In this document: one piece after another, positions 22,804-31,653 of the stretch
How positions within the stretch are numbered: the first letter of the stretch is position 1
How the letters are laid out: every line of letters starts with the position of its first letter
Source of the DNA: Spirosoma validum
Lineage (GTDB): Bacteria; Bacteroidota; Bacteroidia; Cytophagales; Spirosomataceae
Direction of reading: 5' to 3'
NCBI RefSeq assembly: GCF_014699035.1
Contig: NZ_JACXAA010000020.1
Location: 1 to 64,000, forward strand
Length of the DNA stretch: 64,000 nt
Made by a program: the position numbers and the translations under genes
The notes under the pieces: model-generated
Database searches by the model: none
Told to the model about the DNA's origin: nothing
The model's input: the letters and a program-made list of their open reading frames with translations, nothing else

Positions 22804-24798
22804 TCAATTACCCGGCAGCGCCCCTACATAACCCGCATAAGCGGGCTTTTCCCAGGATGGAGCCGCAGCTGGAAGGGCTTCGTAGAGTTGGTCTTTATCC
22901 GACGACTTGACTATAAATTCGTACACCTGGGCTGCTGGTCCGCGCAACTTGATTTTGAAGCGGTTCCCATTGAGCAAGCCACCCGGTACGCGCACTACGT
23001 CCGTTCGTTCATCCGTCCAGTTTTGTTCCATACCACCCATAATCAGTACCCGCCAGCCGCCCGGCACGGGTTTGTACCGTAGCATGTAGGCCGGTCGTTT
23101 GGGGCCCCGTTTCCCACCGTCGTTATTTACCGCAGCTACGCCATTGTAAGCCACAAAGCTACCCGTTTGATTCACCTGCACTTCCGGGTCTTCGACTAAC
23201 GTACTACCAGTGTAATACGTCTCGTAGGGTTGCAGATCAGCCCGGGCCTGTAGCAAGGCCGAAACCGGATGAAGAGAGAAATTATAATACGCTTTCGTAT
23301 CGGGGTCGGCGGAACTGCTCAGGTCCTTGACAACATCGGGTGGGTCGGCGGGAAACAGATAGAAACCCCAATCAGGCTCGTCGCCCGCAAAAAATCGAGT
23401 CACTACGTATCGGGAATATTGCTCGTAGGGCGGTTGCCAGAGCCTGGGCGTATCTCGAAGTTTATCGTTTCCATACCGTCGAATATTCTGTAGCTCCGCG
23501 AAGGGTGGATGCCAGTCGTTTTCGTAGCCAGCTACGATCTGTCGCCAGATCGGGCGTACCTTACCGTTGCGGAGTCGCATCAGTCGCCGGTTTTCCTGAA
23601 GGTACCCTTTCTCTTCACCAACAATGTGAATCGGTTTTATCTTACTCCAGAGGTAGGGGTAGGTTTGCGTACCGGGCTTTTTCTTTACGAAGATGTCGTT
23701 ATTATCCTGCTCATCGATATCAAAGTATGTGCGGTACCAATATCCCTGGTTGAAATCTTCGTGATCGTAAAATCCACCATTGAAGCGAAACGTAACGGTT
23801 CCTCCACCCGGTTTTTTGAACGTAAGATTCCCCTGACTGTCGCCCCCAATATGCGATACGACACAGATTCCTTCGAAAAACAGGTTATTTGCCCGTTCAA
23901 AATCCAGTCGGGGTTCACCCTGCGTCATGGATGCGCCAAAGGCGATTTTACTGCCCGGTTTGCTCCTGTAACGAGCTAGCTCCATCAGCAGCGTAAGCCG
24001 ATTGGCCCGTCGAACAAGCATTTCGTCCTGCCAGGCATTTTGGCCACGCGCGGCCAACTGCTCAATCGTCATCGTTTCTCCGGAGATTTCCAGCTTAATA
24101 AGCTTCTTCTTAACGTTGTGCCAATTGCCGTCGCCCGCGTCCTGTTTTGAGAAAAAGCCAGCATCCCGCCAGCCCGGCAGTGGGTTTTCCTCTTTATTGC
24201 CAGCATTAAGCCAGAGACTGGTTTCAATATCATAGACAAGGTATTTTGCGTTTGCCAGTCCACCATATCCTAGCGTAGGCACTACGTTCCAGGCTTCGTT
24301 AAAAAATTCCTGCAACGTATTGAGGTAAAATCGACCATTCCGCAGATTACCCAGAAAGTTCTCAGTGGCGTAGTACATCTCATCGCCATAAACCAACTGC
24401 GACTCGTGTTCTGGTTTTACCGACCAGGGCGTAAAACTGTTAATACCCACAGCCTTACGCTCCGTCACGGATTTATTACCCAGGATATCGATGCAGAAAT
24501 GAAAGTTCGGTGAATAATATTTGCCGGTTCCGAACTGCGTCATGTTGATCTGCCCTTTTGGCTCAGGAGCATAGGGCAACAACGAACGCCCTGCCGAACG
24601 GCCCTGCACAGCATCTGAAGGCAGTTTGCTTACCACCTGATCGAAACTATTGGAACCTGGCCTGGATTCTCTACTAATAACCTGCATATTGTCGGCAGCC
24701 TGCGTGAGCTTATATCGTAACGGCTGAGCGATCAGCGGCAACGTAGCCACTGCCGTCCACACGACGAAAAGAAACCGGATTGTCTTTCTCTGTATCAT
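22804..24798 (-). CDS. Large secreted orphan protein
   Basis: 664 residues with a signal peptide (FLFVVWTAVATLPLIAQP). No family recognised. Visible elements are a mixed alpha/beta body with many aromatics (HFCIDILGNKS, KYLVYDIETSLWL, GWRDAGFFSKQDAGDGNWHNVK) and a region RYRSKPGSKIAFGASMTQGEP that looks like a barrel strand with an active-site loop. Further on are TVTFRFNGGFYDHEDFNQGYWYRTYFDID and a C-terminal beta domain (YMLRYKPVPGGWRVLIMGGMEQNWTDERTDVVRVPGG). A carbohydrate-active or binding role is conceivable but unproven. It stands alone, with a terminator-like hairpin about 100 bp upstream serving the next gene. Confidence 0.7.
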   Translation of the reverse strand: MIQRKTIRFLFVVWTAVATLPLIAQPLRYKLTQAADNMQVISRESRPGSNSFDQVVSKLPSDAVQGRSAGRSLLPYAPEPKGQINMTQFGTGKYYSPNFHFCIDILGNKSVTERKAVGINSFTPWSVKPEHESQLVYGDEMYYATENFLGNLRNGRFYLNTLQEFFNEAWNVVPTLGYGGLANAKYLVYDIETSLWLNAGNKEENPLPGWRDAGFFSKQDAGDGNWHNVKKKLIKLEISGETMTIEQLAARGQNAWQDEMLVRRANRLTLLMELARYRSKPGSKIAFGASMTQGEPRLDFERANNLFFEGICVVSHIGGDSQGNLTFKKPGGGTVTFRFNGGFYDHEDFNQGYWYRTYFDIDEQDNNDIFVKKKPGTQTYPYLWSKIKPIHIVGEEKGYLQENRRLMRLRNGKVRPIWRQIVAGYENDWHPPFAELQNIRRYGNDKLRDTPRLWQPPYEQYSRYVVTRFFAGDEPDWGFYLFPADPPDVVKDLSSSADPDTKAYYNFSLHPVSALLQARADLQPYETYYTGSTLVEDPEVQVNQTGSFVAYNGVAAVNNDGGKRGPKRPAYMLRYKPVPGGWRVLIMGGMEQNWTDERTDVVRVPGGLLNGNRFKIKLRGPAAQVYEFIVKSSDKDQLYEALPAAAPSWEKPAYAGYVGALPGN

Positions 24799-24899
24799 AA
24801 TTCACGAACGAAGTACTAGGTTTTGGCCCGGCCCAGTCTATCTAATGTCGCTGCCAGTACTGGCCGAAACCTGGAGAGAACAGGTCGAACAGGTACTAA

Positions 24900-24933
24900 A
24901 AAAGCCGATCACGTTGAAACATGAACGGCTTTT
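24900..24933 (-). terminator. Rho-independent terminator after the small lipoprotein
   Basis: Stem AAAAGCCG (24900-24907) with CGGCTTTT (24926-24933), loop 18 nt, about 40 bp past the stop of the minus-strand lipoprotein. On that strand the stem runs into a T stretch. Confidence 0.7.
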
Positions 24934-24971
24934 CCTGTCATTTTGTATGTAATCCGGCCGTGCAAAGGCTG

Positions 24972-25199
24972 CTAATTACACGTTGTCACAACAGTTGTGC
25001 TGCTATTACTGGTATTGTTGGCAATGATATAAGCGGAGACTTCATCGTCGCCACACACTTTATTTTCGATTCGACTAGTTTGACCCTGCTGACCAGAGGT
25101 GGTCGTTACGCAGGTTTTACAGTCCTTTTTCTTGAAACTGCCCCCTTCGCAGGATACAAAGCCAATGGCAATCACTACAATCAGTTTTGCTAGTTTCAT
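24972..25199 (-). CDS. Small Thr/Ser-rich lipoprotein
   Basis: 75 residues from ATG 25199; upstream in-frame codons to 25244 lie in a palindromic repeat and are not credible. The leader MKLAKLIVVIAIGFVSCEGG has a lipobox with Cys17. The mature protein is rich in Ser, Thr and Asn and holds four Cys (KKDCKTCVTTTSG, NKVCGDDEV, VVTTCN), so two disulfides are likely. Membrane-anchored in the periplasm or at the surface. No family recognised. It sits just downstream of frr on the same strand but is separated from it by a hairpin. Confidence 0.7.
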   Translation of the reverse strand: MKLAKLIVVIAIGFVSCEGGSFKKKDCKTCVTTTSGQQGQTSRIENKVCGDDEVSAYIIANNTSNSSTTVVTTCN

Positions 25200-25215
25200 G
25201 TCTGTTTTATTGGAG

Positions 25216-25233
25216 TGCGGGTGGAAACCCGCA
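25216..25233. repeat. Hairpin TGCGGGT-GGAA-ACCCGCA
   Basis: A 7-bp perfect stem with a GGAA loop between frr and the small lipoprotein. On the minus strand the adjoining text GCGGGTTTCCACC resembles part of the repeat at 61326-61400. It may terminate frr. Confidence 0.55.
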
Positions 25234-25250
25234 TTACGTAACAATACGGC

Positions 25251-25811
25251 TTATACCACCAGAATGTCCTTTTCTTTGGCAACAAACGTATCGTCAATCC
25301 GGGCAATGAACGTATCGGTTAGTTTCTGAACCCGCTCCTCTCCCATTTTTACCGCATCTTCGGACACCCCTTCTTTCACTAACTTACGGATATCGTCGTT
25401 CGTATCTTTCCGGATATTCCGTACGTTAACTTTAGCCGTTTCCACTTCCTGTTTTACTTTCTTGACCAGATCACGACGGCGCTCTTCTGTTAAGGGTGGA
25501 ATGCTCAATCGGATCAATTCGCCATCGTTATTTGGTGACAGGCCTAAATTCGAATTACGAATCGCCTTTTCAACTTCGCCGATGATCTTCTTTTCGAACG
25601 GCTTGATGACAATGGTGCGGGCGTCGGGCGTGTTGACAGAGGCTACCGTATTCAATGGAGACAGCATTCCGTAATACTCAACCTGAATACCGTCGAGCAT
25701 ACCAGCATTCGCTTTACCAGCCCGAATTTTAGTGAGTTCGATGGCCAAATGCTTGAGCGCTTTTTCCATCGTGTCTTTTGCATCGTCGAGAAACAACTCG
25801 ATCTCTTCCAT
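25251..25811 (-). CDS. frr: Ribosome recycling factor
   Basis: 186 residues, the normal length. RRF splits post-termination ribosomes together with EF-G. Motifs run through the whole family pattern: MEKALKHLAIELTKIRAGKANAGMLDGIQVEYYG, PLNTVASVNTPDARTIVIKPFEK, IRNSNLGLSPNNDGELIRLSIPPLTEERRRDLVK and a C-terminal helix ending in KEKDILVV. The two-domain L shape (three-helix bundle plus hinge-inserted beta domain) is implied. pyrH lies directly upstream on the same strand, the usual bacterial order. Confidence 0.97.
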   Translation of the reverse strand: MEEIELFLDDAKDTMEKALKHLAIELTKIRAGKANAGMLDGIQVEYYGMLSPLNTVASVNTPDARTIVIKPFEKKIIGEVEKAIRNSNLGLSPNNDGELIRLSIPPLTEERRRDLVKKVKQEVETAKVNVRNIRKDTNDDIRKLVKEGVSEDAVKMGEERVQKLTDTFIARIDDTFVAKEKDILVV

Positions 25812-25936
25812 GTTTTATTAAGTTTTGACTGATTGAGGGATAGACTGAATGGTCCGTCGTAGCGGTGTATGGCTCTAAAACAGCTATTCACCACAATGGC
25901 AGGCTATTCACGCTATCACTTAATCAGTCTATCATT

Positions 25937-26659
25937 TTAAGCTGAGATAAGCGTACCAATGCTGTCGTCTCCCTCAACAATACGAAGAAGACTCCCCTGA
26001 TCATTCATATTAAAGACGATGATCGGTAAATTGTTTTCCTGACACAGCGTAAACGCCGTCAGATCCATTACGTTCAGTTTCTTTTCGTAAACGTCCTCGA
26101 AGCTGATGGTCGTATACCGGGTGGCGGTTTTGTCTTTCATGGGATCGGCCGTGTAAACGCCATTCACTTTCGTCCCTTTCAGCACAACGTCGGCTTCTAC
26201 TTCAATAGCGCGAAGGGCCGCCGTTGAGTCCGTAGTGAAGTAAGGGTTGCCCGTACCTGCGCCGAAGATAACAACACGCCCTTTTTCAAGATGGCGCACG
26301 GCCCGCCGACGTACGTAAGGTTCACAAACCTGTTCCATTTTGATGGCCGACATCACCCGGGTATAGAGCTTATGCTTTTCAAGCGAACTCTGGATGGCCA
26401 TCGCATTGATAACCGTGGCCAGCATACCCATATAATCGCCCTGAACGCGATCAATGCCGGACCGTTCGCCAGAGACACCTCGAAAGATGTTTCCGCCACC
26501 AATCACAATAGCCACCTGAACGCCCAGGTCTACGACTTGTTTAATCTCCTTGCTGTACTGTTCTAAGACTATAGGATCAATGTTGTATCCGTTAGGGCCC
26601 GCCAAAGCCTCCCCGCTTAGTTTGAGCAGGATGCGTTTATACCTTGTTTGCGATGTCAT
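25937..26659 (-). CDS. pyrH: UMP kinase
   Basis: About 240 residues from ATG 26659 ([21 protein letters not shown]); an ATG seven codons upstream overlaps a promoter-like element and is less likely. Amino-acid kinase fold: [72 protein letters not shown] and [16 protein letters not shown]. It phosphorylates UMP to UDP in pyrimidine nucleotide synthesis and is usually a UTP-inhibited hexamer. Followed by frr after about 125 bp on the same strand, probably one transcript. Confidence 0.97.
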   Translation of the reverse strand: MTSQTRYKRILLKLSGEALAGPNGYNIDPIVLEQYSKEIKQVVDLGVQVAIVIGGGNIFRGVSGERSGIDRVQGDYMGMLATVINAMAIQSSLEKHKLYTRVMSAIKMEQVCEPYVRRRAVRHLEKGRVVIFGAGTGNPYFTTDSTAALRAIEVEADVVLKGTKVNGVYTADPMKDKTATRYTTISFEDVYEKKLNVMDLTAFTLCQENNLPIIVFNMNDQGSLLRIVEGDDSIGTLISA

Positions 26660-26677
26660 GAAGGGAAATTTTGCGGG

Positions 26678-26685
26678 CAAAGATA
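26678..26685 (-). promoter_or_regulatory. Candidate -7 element for pyrH
   Basis: The minus strand reads TATCTTTG, an exact TAnnTTTG match, ending 18 bp before ATG 26659. This implies a short leader and supports that start over the upstream ATG at 26680. No TTG at -33. Confidence 0.5.
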
Positions 26686-26791
26686 AGAAAAAGGCGGAAA
26701 GCGAGGAGAGGAATACCAGGAGGAAGGGTATTTTTTCAGACGAGTCTTTTTCCTTTCTCGTTTACTCCATTTCTTCCCAATCCTCCTTCCC

Positions 26792-27757
26792 TCAGGCAGA
26801 CTGCCAAAGTTCTTTTAGTCGATTCAGATCCCGCTTCATTGCCATAAACACTTCATTTTGAGGAATTGACAATTTTGTTGCGCCGTGTTCGGCTCCCCCC
26901 ATCGGGTACTCGATGTGTAAGGAGATGGGTGCACGTAAACGGCTTTTTTTGAGCAAGTTAAAGTACGTCTTAAAGTCAACCATGCCTTCGCCAAGCGGTA
27001 CGTCCTGTACGTCCCATTTACCAGTCATCGGCCCGGTTGTTTTCTTTTCCCAGATAAAATCTTTGATCGTGATGGACTTAATCGAAGGCAGAAGTAACCG
27101 CAATCCGTTGGGCCACGATTGCCCACCTTCAACGGTAGCGTGCCGGATATCGTACTGAACGCCCATGTGTTTGGGATCTGCCGTTTTGAGTATTTCCCAG
27201 AGCTCCCAAACGGATGAACCGACTAGCAGGCCCGCATGATTCTGGTAACAGCCCGTTAGGTTCAAGCTTTTGTTTAACTCGCTTAGAGCCCGCAATTGCT
27301 GCTGAAATCCCTGAATGTCGTCGGGTATGTTCTTCTTCTGGTCATACGAATACCACTTCATCCGATACGTCCGAAAGCCTAATTTAGCGGCTATTTTCAG
27401 AACCTGGTTATCAGTTGGATTTGTCGCATCGCCAACGGTCGTGGTCATTAGATTAGGGGGAAGACCAGCTTTTTTTAGCGTTTCAGCAACTCTGGGTAGC
27501 TCATCACTAACGCGTTCCGGTTTTACGTGCCCATCCGGCCGAACGGTCAGGTCGACGCCGTTAAAGCCCATGTTGGCGGCTGCTTCAGCCATGTCGGCAT
27601 AGTTCAGAAACTGTAAATGCTTTGAGAAGATGTGAATCTCAGGCAAATCGGTATCCGCTAGGGAGAGAGGCATTGACAACGCGGATGGCAAGAGGGGAAG
27701 CGCCCCGGCACTCAGGGCGGTTTGCTTTAAAAAGTGGCGTCGGGAGTACGGGTTCAT
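26792..27757 (-). CDS. Tat-exported sugar phosphate isomerase/epimerase-like protein
   Basis: About 321 residues from ATG 27757 (MNPYSRRHFLKQTALSAGALPLLPSAL), a textbook twin-arginine signal (SRRHFLK). TIM-barrel motifs of the xylose isomerase-like family follow: MGFNGVDLTVRPDGHVKPE, FRTYRMKWYSYD, GCYQNHAG, MGVQYDIRHATVEGG, ITIKDFIWEK, VPLGEGMVDFKTYF and ISLHIEYPMGG. Metal ligands of the fold (Glu, Asp, His, Glu) have plausible counterparts there. Substrate unknown. It starts 31 bp after the biotin carrier gene, so possibly co-transcribed with it, though no functional tie is evident. It is a distant paralogue of the protein at 3226-4110. Confidence 0.82.
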   Translation of the reverse strand: MNPYSRRHFLKQTALSAGALPLLPSALSMPLSLADTDLPEIHIFSKHLQFLNYADMAEAAANMGFNGVDLTVRPDGHVKPERVSDELPRVAETLKKAGLPPNLMTTTVGDATNPTDNQVLKIAAKLGFRTYRMKWYSYDQKKNIPDDIQGFQQQLRALSELNKSLNLTGCYQNHAGLLVGSSVWELWEILKTADPKHMGVQYDIRHATVEGGQSWPNGLRLLLPSIKSITIKDFIWEKKTTGPMTGKWDVQDVPLGEGMVDFKTYFNLLKKSRLRAPISLHIEYPMGGAEHGATKLSIPQNEVFMAMKRDLNRLKELWQSA

Positions 27758-27788
27758 AGCAACAGAAGCTTTGCTTATAAACCATTGA

Positions 27789-28286
27789 TCAGGCAAATTC
27801 TACCAGTACCTGCCCCTTTTCAACCCGATCCCCTTTGCTGATACGTATCGCTTTTACCGTACCGTCGCCCGTTGCCTTCAGAACGTTTTCCATCTTCATA
27901 GCTTCCAGGACCAGCAATGTATCGCCTTTGCCAACCGTATCGCCAATCTGTGCATTTATGCCTACAATCAGGCCAGGCATAGGTGCTTTCAGATCGTTGA
28001 CCTTCGCGCTCGCTACGTGGCTCATACCCATTTTTTCGAGCAGCAGATCGAAGCGATCTTTGAGCTGGACCGTATGGATATGGCCATTAATTTTCAGGCT
28101 AACGGATTTATCCGCTACGTTCAGGTCAAGTATTTCAGCGGAATAAGAGCGATTCTGATGAAGAATGTGAAAGGTACGATCCGTGAGTTTAACCAAATCC
28201 CAGTTGAACGACTCGCCGTTGAGCGTAGGACCATCTGGCGTGAAGTCAATCGTATACGGTTGATCGGTTAGGGTTGCAGTGTACAT
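27789..28286 (-). CDS. Biotin carboxyl carrier-type protein
   Basis: 165 residues from ATG 28286. The C-terminal domain (about 95-165) is a biotinyl domain: KAPMPGLIVGINAQIGDTVGKGDTLLVLEAMKMENVLKATGDG, with the biotinylated Lys at about 131 in EAMKMEN. The N-terminal part is a small beta domain (MYTATLTDQPYTIDFTPDG, VSLKINGHIHTVQLKDRFDLLLEKMG) like those on acyl-CoA carboxylase alpha subunits. The carboxylase and transferase partners are not in this window, so it must act in trans. bioB (about 34.4 kb), which makes biotin, is on the same strand but not adjacent. Confidence 0.88.
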   Translation of the reverse strand: MYTATLTDQPYTIDFTPDGPTLNGESFNWDLVKLTDRTFHILHQNRSYSAEILDLNVADKSVSLKINGHIHTVQLKDRFDLLLEKMGMSHVASAKVNDLKAPMPGLIVGINAQIGDTVGKGDTLLVLEAMKMENVLKATGDGTVKAIRISKGDRVEKGQVLVEFA

Positions 28287-28349
28287 AAATATCAATATAA
28301 TCGCCAGTTTTGACCCGGCGCAAGATAATCAAAGAAATTTGACATTGCG

Positions 28350-28365
28350 CCGGTTTAAAAACCGG
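28350..28365 (-). terminator. Hairpin terminator after dusB
   Basis: CCGGTTT/AAACCGG stem with an AA loop, about 15 bp past the dusB stop on the minus strand. A-rich flank on the plus strand. Confidence 0.55.
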
Positions 28366-28379
28366 TAATTAAAAACATC

Positions 28380-29369
28380 CTACACTAATTCACCTACGTA
28401 CTTTTCCTGAATTTCGTCGAGAACAGCACTTACCCCATCATACGAGTCGGTGGTAACCAATTGCATTCGGTAAGGTTTGAAATCGGGGAGTCCTTTGAAA
28501 TAATTCGCGTAATGACGGCGCATCTCGAACAAGCCCACAATTTCGCCTTTCCAGCGAATTGAAAAGTCAAGGTGCTGACGGCAAACGGCTACCCGGTCTG
28601 CAATTGTCGGCTCGGGCAAATGCTCGCCGGTTTGAACAAAGTGTTTGATTTCGTTAAAAATCCACGGATGCCCGATACTGGCCCGGCCAATCATAACCCC
28701 ATCGACACCGTAACGATTTTTATACTCCAGGGCTTTTTCGGGTGAGTCAATATCACCATTGCCAAAGATGGGGATCTGAATCCGGGGATTTTCTTTGATC
28801 CGGCCAATGAGCGTCCAGTCAGCTTCACCTTTGTACATCTGTACGCGCGTTCGACCATGAACCGTTAGCGCTTTGATGCCTATGTCCTGCAAACGTTCGG
28901 CCACGTCGCCAACGTTCTTGGTATGCTCATCCCAGCCGAGTCGGGTTTTCACCGTAACGGGCAGATGAGTGGCTTTGACAACGGCTTCAGTCATGCGAAC
29001 CATTTTGGGGATATCCTGCAACAGAGCGGCCCCCGCCCCCCGACACGCTACGTTCTTCACCGGGCAGCCATAATTAATATCGATCAGGTCGGGCTGAGCG
29101 CGACTGGCAATCCGGGCGCATTCACCCATTGTTTCAACGTCAGAACCAAACAACTGAATACCAATAGGGCGCTCATATTCGAAGATATCAAGTTTCTGTA
29201 CACTTTTGGCGGCATCGCGAATCAAGCCCTCCGATGAGATAAATTCGGTGTACATCAAATCTGCCCCGTTGGCTTTACAGACCGCCCGAAAAGGTGGATC
29301 GCTGACGTCCTCCATAGGGGCCAGCAAAAGCGGGAAATCCGGGAGTTGTATCGTGCCAATTGTTACCAT
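28380..29369 (-). CDS. dusB: tRNA-dihydrouridine synthase, DusB type
   Basis: 329 residues, normal length. FMN-dependent TIM barrel that reduces uridine to dihydrouridine in tRNA D-loops. Motifs: LAPMEDVSDPPFRAVCKANGADLMYTEF, IDINYGCPVKNVACRGAGAALL with the proton-donor Cys in GCP, VTVKTRLGWDE, LTVHGRTRVQMYKG, IPIFGNGDIDSPEKA and GVDGVMIGRASIGHPWIF. The C-terminal helical tRNA-binding domain includes FEMRRHYANYFKGLP. Assignment to DusB rather than DusA or DusC rests on overall motif flavour. Confidence 0.92.
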   Translation of the reverse strand: MVTIGTIQLPDFPLLLAPMEDVSDPPFRAVCKANGADLMYTEFISSEGLIRDAAKSVQKLDIFEYERPIGIQLFGSDVETMGECARIASRAQPDLIDINYGCPVKNVACRGAGAALLQDIPKMVRMTEAVVKATHLPVTVKTRLGWDEHTKNVGDVAERLQDIGIKALTVHGRTRVQMYKGEADWTLIGRIKENPRIQIPIFGNGDIDSPEKALEYKNRYGVDGVMIGRASIGHPWIFNEIKHFVQTGEHLPEPTIADRVAVCRQHLDFSIRWKGEIVGLFEMRRHYANYFKGLPDFKPYRMQLVTTDSYDGVSAVLDEIQEKYVGELV

Positions 29370-29567
29370 AGCTTCTTTGTTATCACGAACTTTACGTCAA
29401 TTAGTAGCCACTTGTCGTCTTTGCTGGTTGTTCCTGGTGTACTAGCGATTGACGACCGGAACATCAGCGATTACAAATGACGAATACTTCGTTTTAGCAC
29501 AATCCAAAGGCGGAAATGGTTCCCGTATGGTGATTATGCGAACGAGTGTGTAAATTTACAGGGAAAT

Positions 29568-30545
29568 ATGCAATCCATTCATACGCCGGAAGGCTCTACA
29601 TCACGACCACCAACCCTCGGCGGGCTGATCATGCTCGTCGGTTTCGTGCTCATCGGGGGCGTTGTCAGCACACTTCTTCTATTTGGCATTTTAGCCGTCA
29701 GCAAAGGCATGGGGCTGGAACAGGCTCAGGTATATCTGAGCAACCTGGCTGCCAACCCGACCGCTTCGCCCAACAGTTGGTATGAACTCATGATTCTTCA
29801 GGCAGTCAATCACGCTGGTACGTTCTTACTACCTGCCGTGGTCTACTGGTATATGATCGAACGCCGATCCTGGATGCAGTTCAGTGCACAGCCTGTTTCG
29901 GCAGTAGCGGGCTTAGGTCTGGTCGTACTGATTGTCATTGCGTTTATGCCCTTCGATGGTTTGATCATCGAATGGAATCAAAATCTGCACCTACCCGAAA
30001 CGCTGGCTCCGATCGAGCAGTGGATACGCGATAAAGAAAAGAACCTGGAAGGTATTACCAAGTACCTGACAACCTTTAAAACCACTGGTCAACTGCTTGT
30101 CGCCATACTGGTTATTGGTGTTATTCCAGCCATTGGAGAGGAAGTTTTATTTAGAGGAATCCTTCAACGGAATTTCACCTATTGGTCAGGTAATCCGCAT
30201 GTGGGTATCTGGCTGGCAGCAGCCTTGTTCAGTGCCATCCACGTGCAGTTTCTGGGGTTCTTTCCGAGAATGCTGCTTGGCGCTCTATTTGGCTATCTGT
30301 ATTTGTGGTCGGGTAATTTGTGGGTCCCGATCCTGGCCCATTTCGTCAATAACGGCTTTACCGTATTCATGGTCTACCTGTATCAGACAAAGGTCATATC
30401 CATGGACATCGAAAGCACCCAATCGGTGCCCATAACCGGTGCCTTGGTTGCTTTTGGTCTCACTACAGGATTTTTATACTATTTCAGACAGCTTAACCGA
30501 CCTACGCAGACACCCAATGAACGAAACCTGGGAATCCATTTATAG
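29568..30545 (+). CDS. CPBP family intramembrane glutamic endopeptidase
   Basis: 325 residues, multi-pass membrane protein with about eight hydrophobic segments. The Abi/CPBP signature is present: IPAIGEEVLFRGILQRNF with the catalytic Glu pair near 191-192 and Arg three residues later, then a conserved His motif FSAIHVQFLGFFPRMLLGALFGYLY and LAHFVNNGFTV. Relatives include Rce1 CAAX proteases and bacteriocin-immunity proteins; the substrate here is unknown. It heads an operon: its 3' end overlaps the DUF2007 gene by 29 bp, which in turn overlaps cdsA. Confidence 0.88.
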   Translation: MQSIHTPEGSTSRPPTLGGLIMLVGFVLIGGVVSTLLLFGILAVSKGMGLEQAQVYLSNLAANPTASPNSWYELMILQAVNHAGTFLLPAVVYWYMIERRSWMQFSAQPVSAVAGLGLVVLIVIAFMPFDGLIIEWNQNLHLPETLAPIEQWIRDKEKNLEGITKYLTTFKTTGQLLVAILVIGVIPAIGEEVLFRGILQRNFTYWSGNPHVGIWLAAALFSAIHVQFLGFFPRMLLGALFGYLYLWSGNLWVPILAHFVNNGFTVFMVYLYQTKVISMDIESTQSVPITGALVAFGLTTGFLYYFRQLNRPTQTPNERNLGIHL

Positions 30546-30735
30546 TACCCCCCTGCCCTATCGGGCCGAACTGGCAAAAGCCTTATTGCTTGAACATGAT
30601 ATTCCGGCGGTAGTTATCAATAAACAGAGCAGTAGCTATCCAACTATTGGTTCGGGTAAAAGTGAGGTTCATGTATTAGCCAAAGACGCGATTCTGGCCA
30701 AAGTAATCTTAGAGAATGAAGCAACGTTTAGCTAA
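30517..30735 (+). CDS. DUF2007 domain protein
   Basis: 72 residues from ATG 30517 (MNETWESIYSTPLPYRAELAKALLLEHDIPAVVINKQSSSYP). The pattern Y.T.....AEL.K..LE...I.AVVINKQ...Y....G..EV.V...D...A..I is that of DUF2007, a ferredoxin-like small domain described as a putative signal-transducing protein. No membrane segment. It overlaps the CPBP gene by 29 bp and cdsA by 20 bp, so it is translationally coupled to both. Biochemical role unknown. Confidence 0.82.
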   Translation: MNETWESIYSTPLPYRAELAKALLLEHDIPAVVINKQSSSYPTIGSGKSEVHVLAKDAILAKVILENEATFS

Positions 30736-31549
30736 CCTAACGAACCTTCAGCAGCGAGTCATTGCCGCCGTAGCCGGGGTTCCGTTTATTCTATTCATGA
30801 TCTGGTATGCCGACTGGACGTTCGCGCTTCTCTTCTGCGTGATCAGTGCGCTTACGCAACGGGAGTTTTACCGACTGCTGGGCCTGGATGGCTTTGAGCC
30901 CCTAACGGCCTACGGTACGTTGGTCGGCGTCATGATCTGCGTACTGGCTTACTTTGTCGAAACTGATCAGATTAGCATGGGTCACTATTTTCTGATCTGT
31001 CCGGCTTCGTCGATGATTTTCCTGATCAAGCTCTACAAAAAGCGGGATATGAAGCCGTTTACCAACATTGGCTTCACTTTCCTGGGCATTATCTACGTAG
31101 CGATGCCGTTTGCGTTACTCATTATCCTGGCGCTACGGGGAAGTGGGTTTCATCCGATGTTAATTACGGGCTGTCTGCTATTGTTATGGGCCAGCGACAT
31201 CGGTGCTTACTTCGCTGGTACGAAATTCGGTCGCCGGAAATTGTTTGAACGGGTGTCCCCCAAAAAATCGTGGGAAGGGGCACTGGGCGGAGCGGCTGCG
31301 GCTGGTCTGGTAGCGCTTGGACTGGCCTTCTGGGCACCTGAACTGAGACCCTGGCAATGGTATTGTGTTGGTGGAATCATCGTGGTGACAGGCACCTACG
31401 GCGATCTGGTCGAGTCGTTATTCAAACGGAGCATTGCGATAAAAGACTCGGGCAGCAGCATTCCCGGACATGGCGGGTTTCTGGATCGCTTCGACGGTTT
31501 ATTGCTGGCTGCCCCGTTTATTATTACGTTTCTGAAGCTGTTTGCCTAA
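30716..31549 (+). CDS. cdsA: Phosphatidate cytidylyltransferase
   Basis: 277 residues. An integral membrane enzyme making CDP-diacylglycerol from phosphatidic acid and CTP, the precursor of phosphatidylethanolamine and phosphatidylglycerol. The family signature lies at the C-terminus: RSIAIKDSGSSIPGHGGFLDRFDGLLLAAPF (S-x(2)-KR-x(4)-KD-x-G pattern). About eight membrane helices are seen, plus LLLWASDIGAYFAGTKFGRRKLFERVSPKKSWEG, another conserved CdsA segment. It is the last gene of the CPBP-DUF2007-cdsA overlap operon. Confidence 0.94.
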   Translation: MKQRLANLTNLQQRVIAAVAGVPFILFMIWYADWTFALLFCVISALTQREFYRLLGLDGFEPLTAYGTLVGVMICVLAYFVETDQISMGHYFLICPASSMIFLIKLYKKRDMKPFTNIGFTFLGIIYVAMPFALLIILALRGSGFHPMLITGCLLLLWASDIGAYFAGTKFGRRKLFERVSPKKSWEGALGGAAAAGLVALGLAFWAPELRPWQWYCVGGIIVVTGTYGDLVESLFKRSIAIKDSGSSIPGHGGFLDRFDGLLLAAPFIITFLKLFA

Positions 31550-31645
31550 GGGCAGATTGTCAATACCAAGCTTGTTAAATTTCTTAAAATTCGGGTAATC
31601 GAAACCATATCTTGCCTTTTCCTCGTTTACTTTGTAAGATGGACT

Positions 31646-31650
31646 GGAGG
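31646..31650 (+). promoter_or_regulatory. Shine-Dalgarno-like GGAGG deciding the start at 31654
   Basis: GGAGG ends 3 bp before the ATG at 31654. Such sites are rare in this window, and it favours this start over the in-frame ATGs at 31612 and 31639. Confidence 0.55.
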
Positions 31651-31653
31651 TGT

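Noticed and set aside
22479-22910. Open plus-strand frame of 143 codons
   Set aside because: No family-like sequence; it runs into the 3' end of the opposite-strand secreted gene, and its first part covers the direct repeat copy B.
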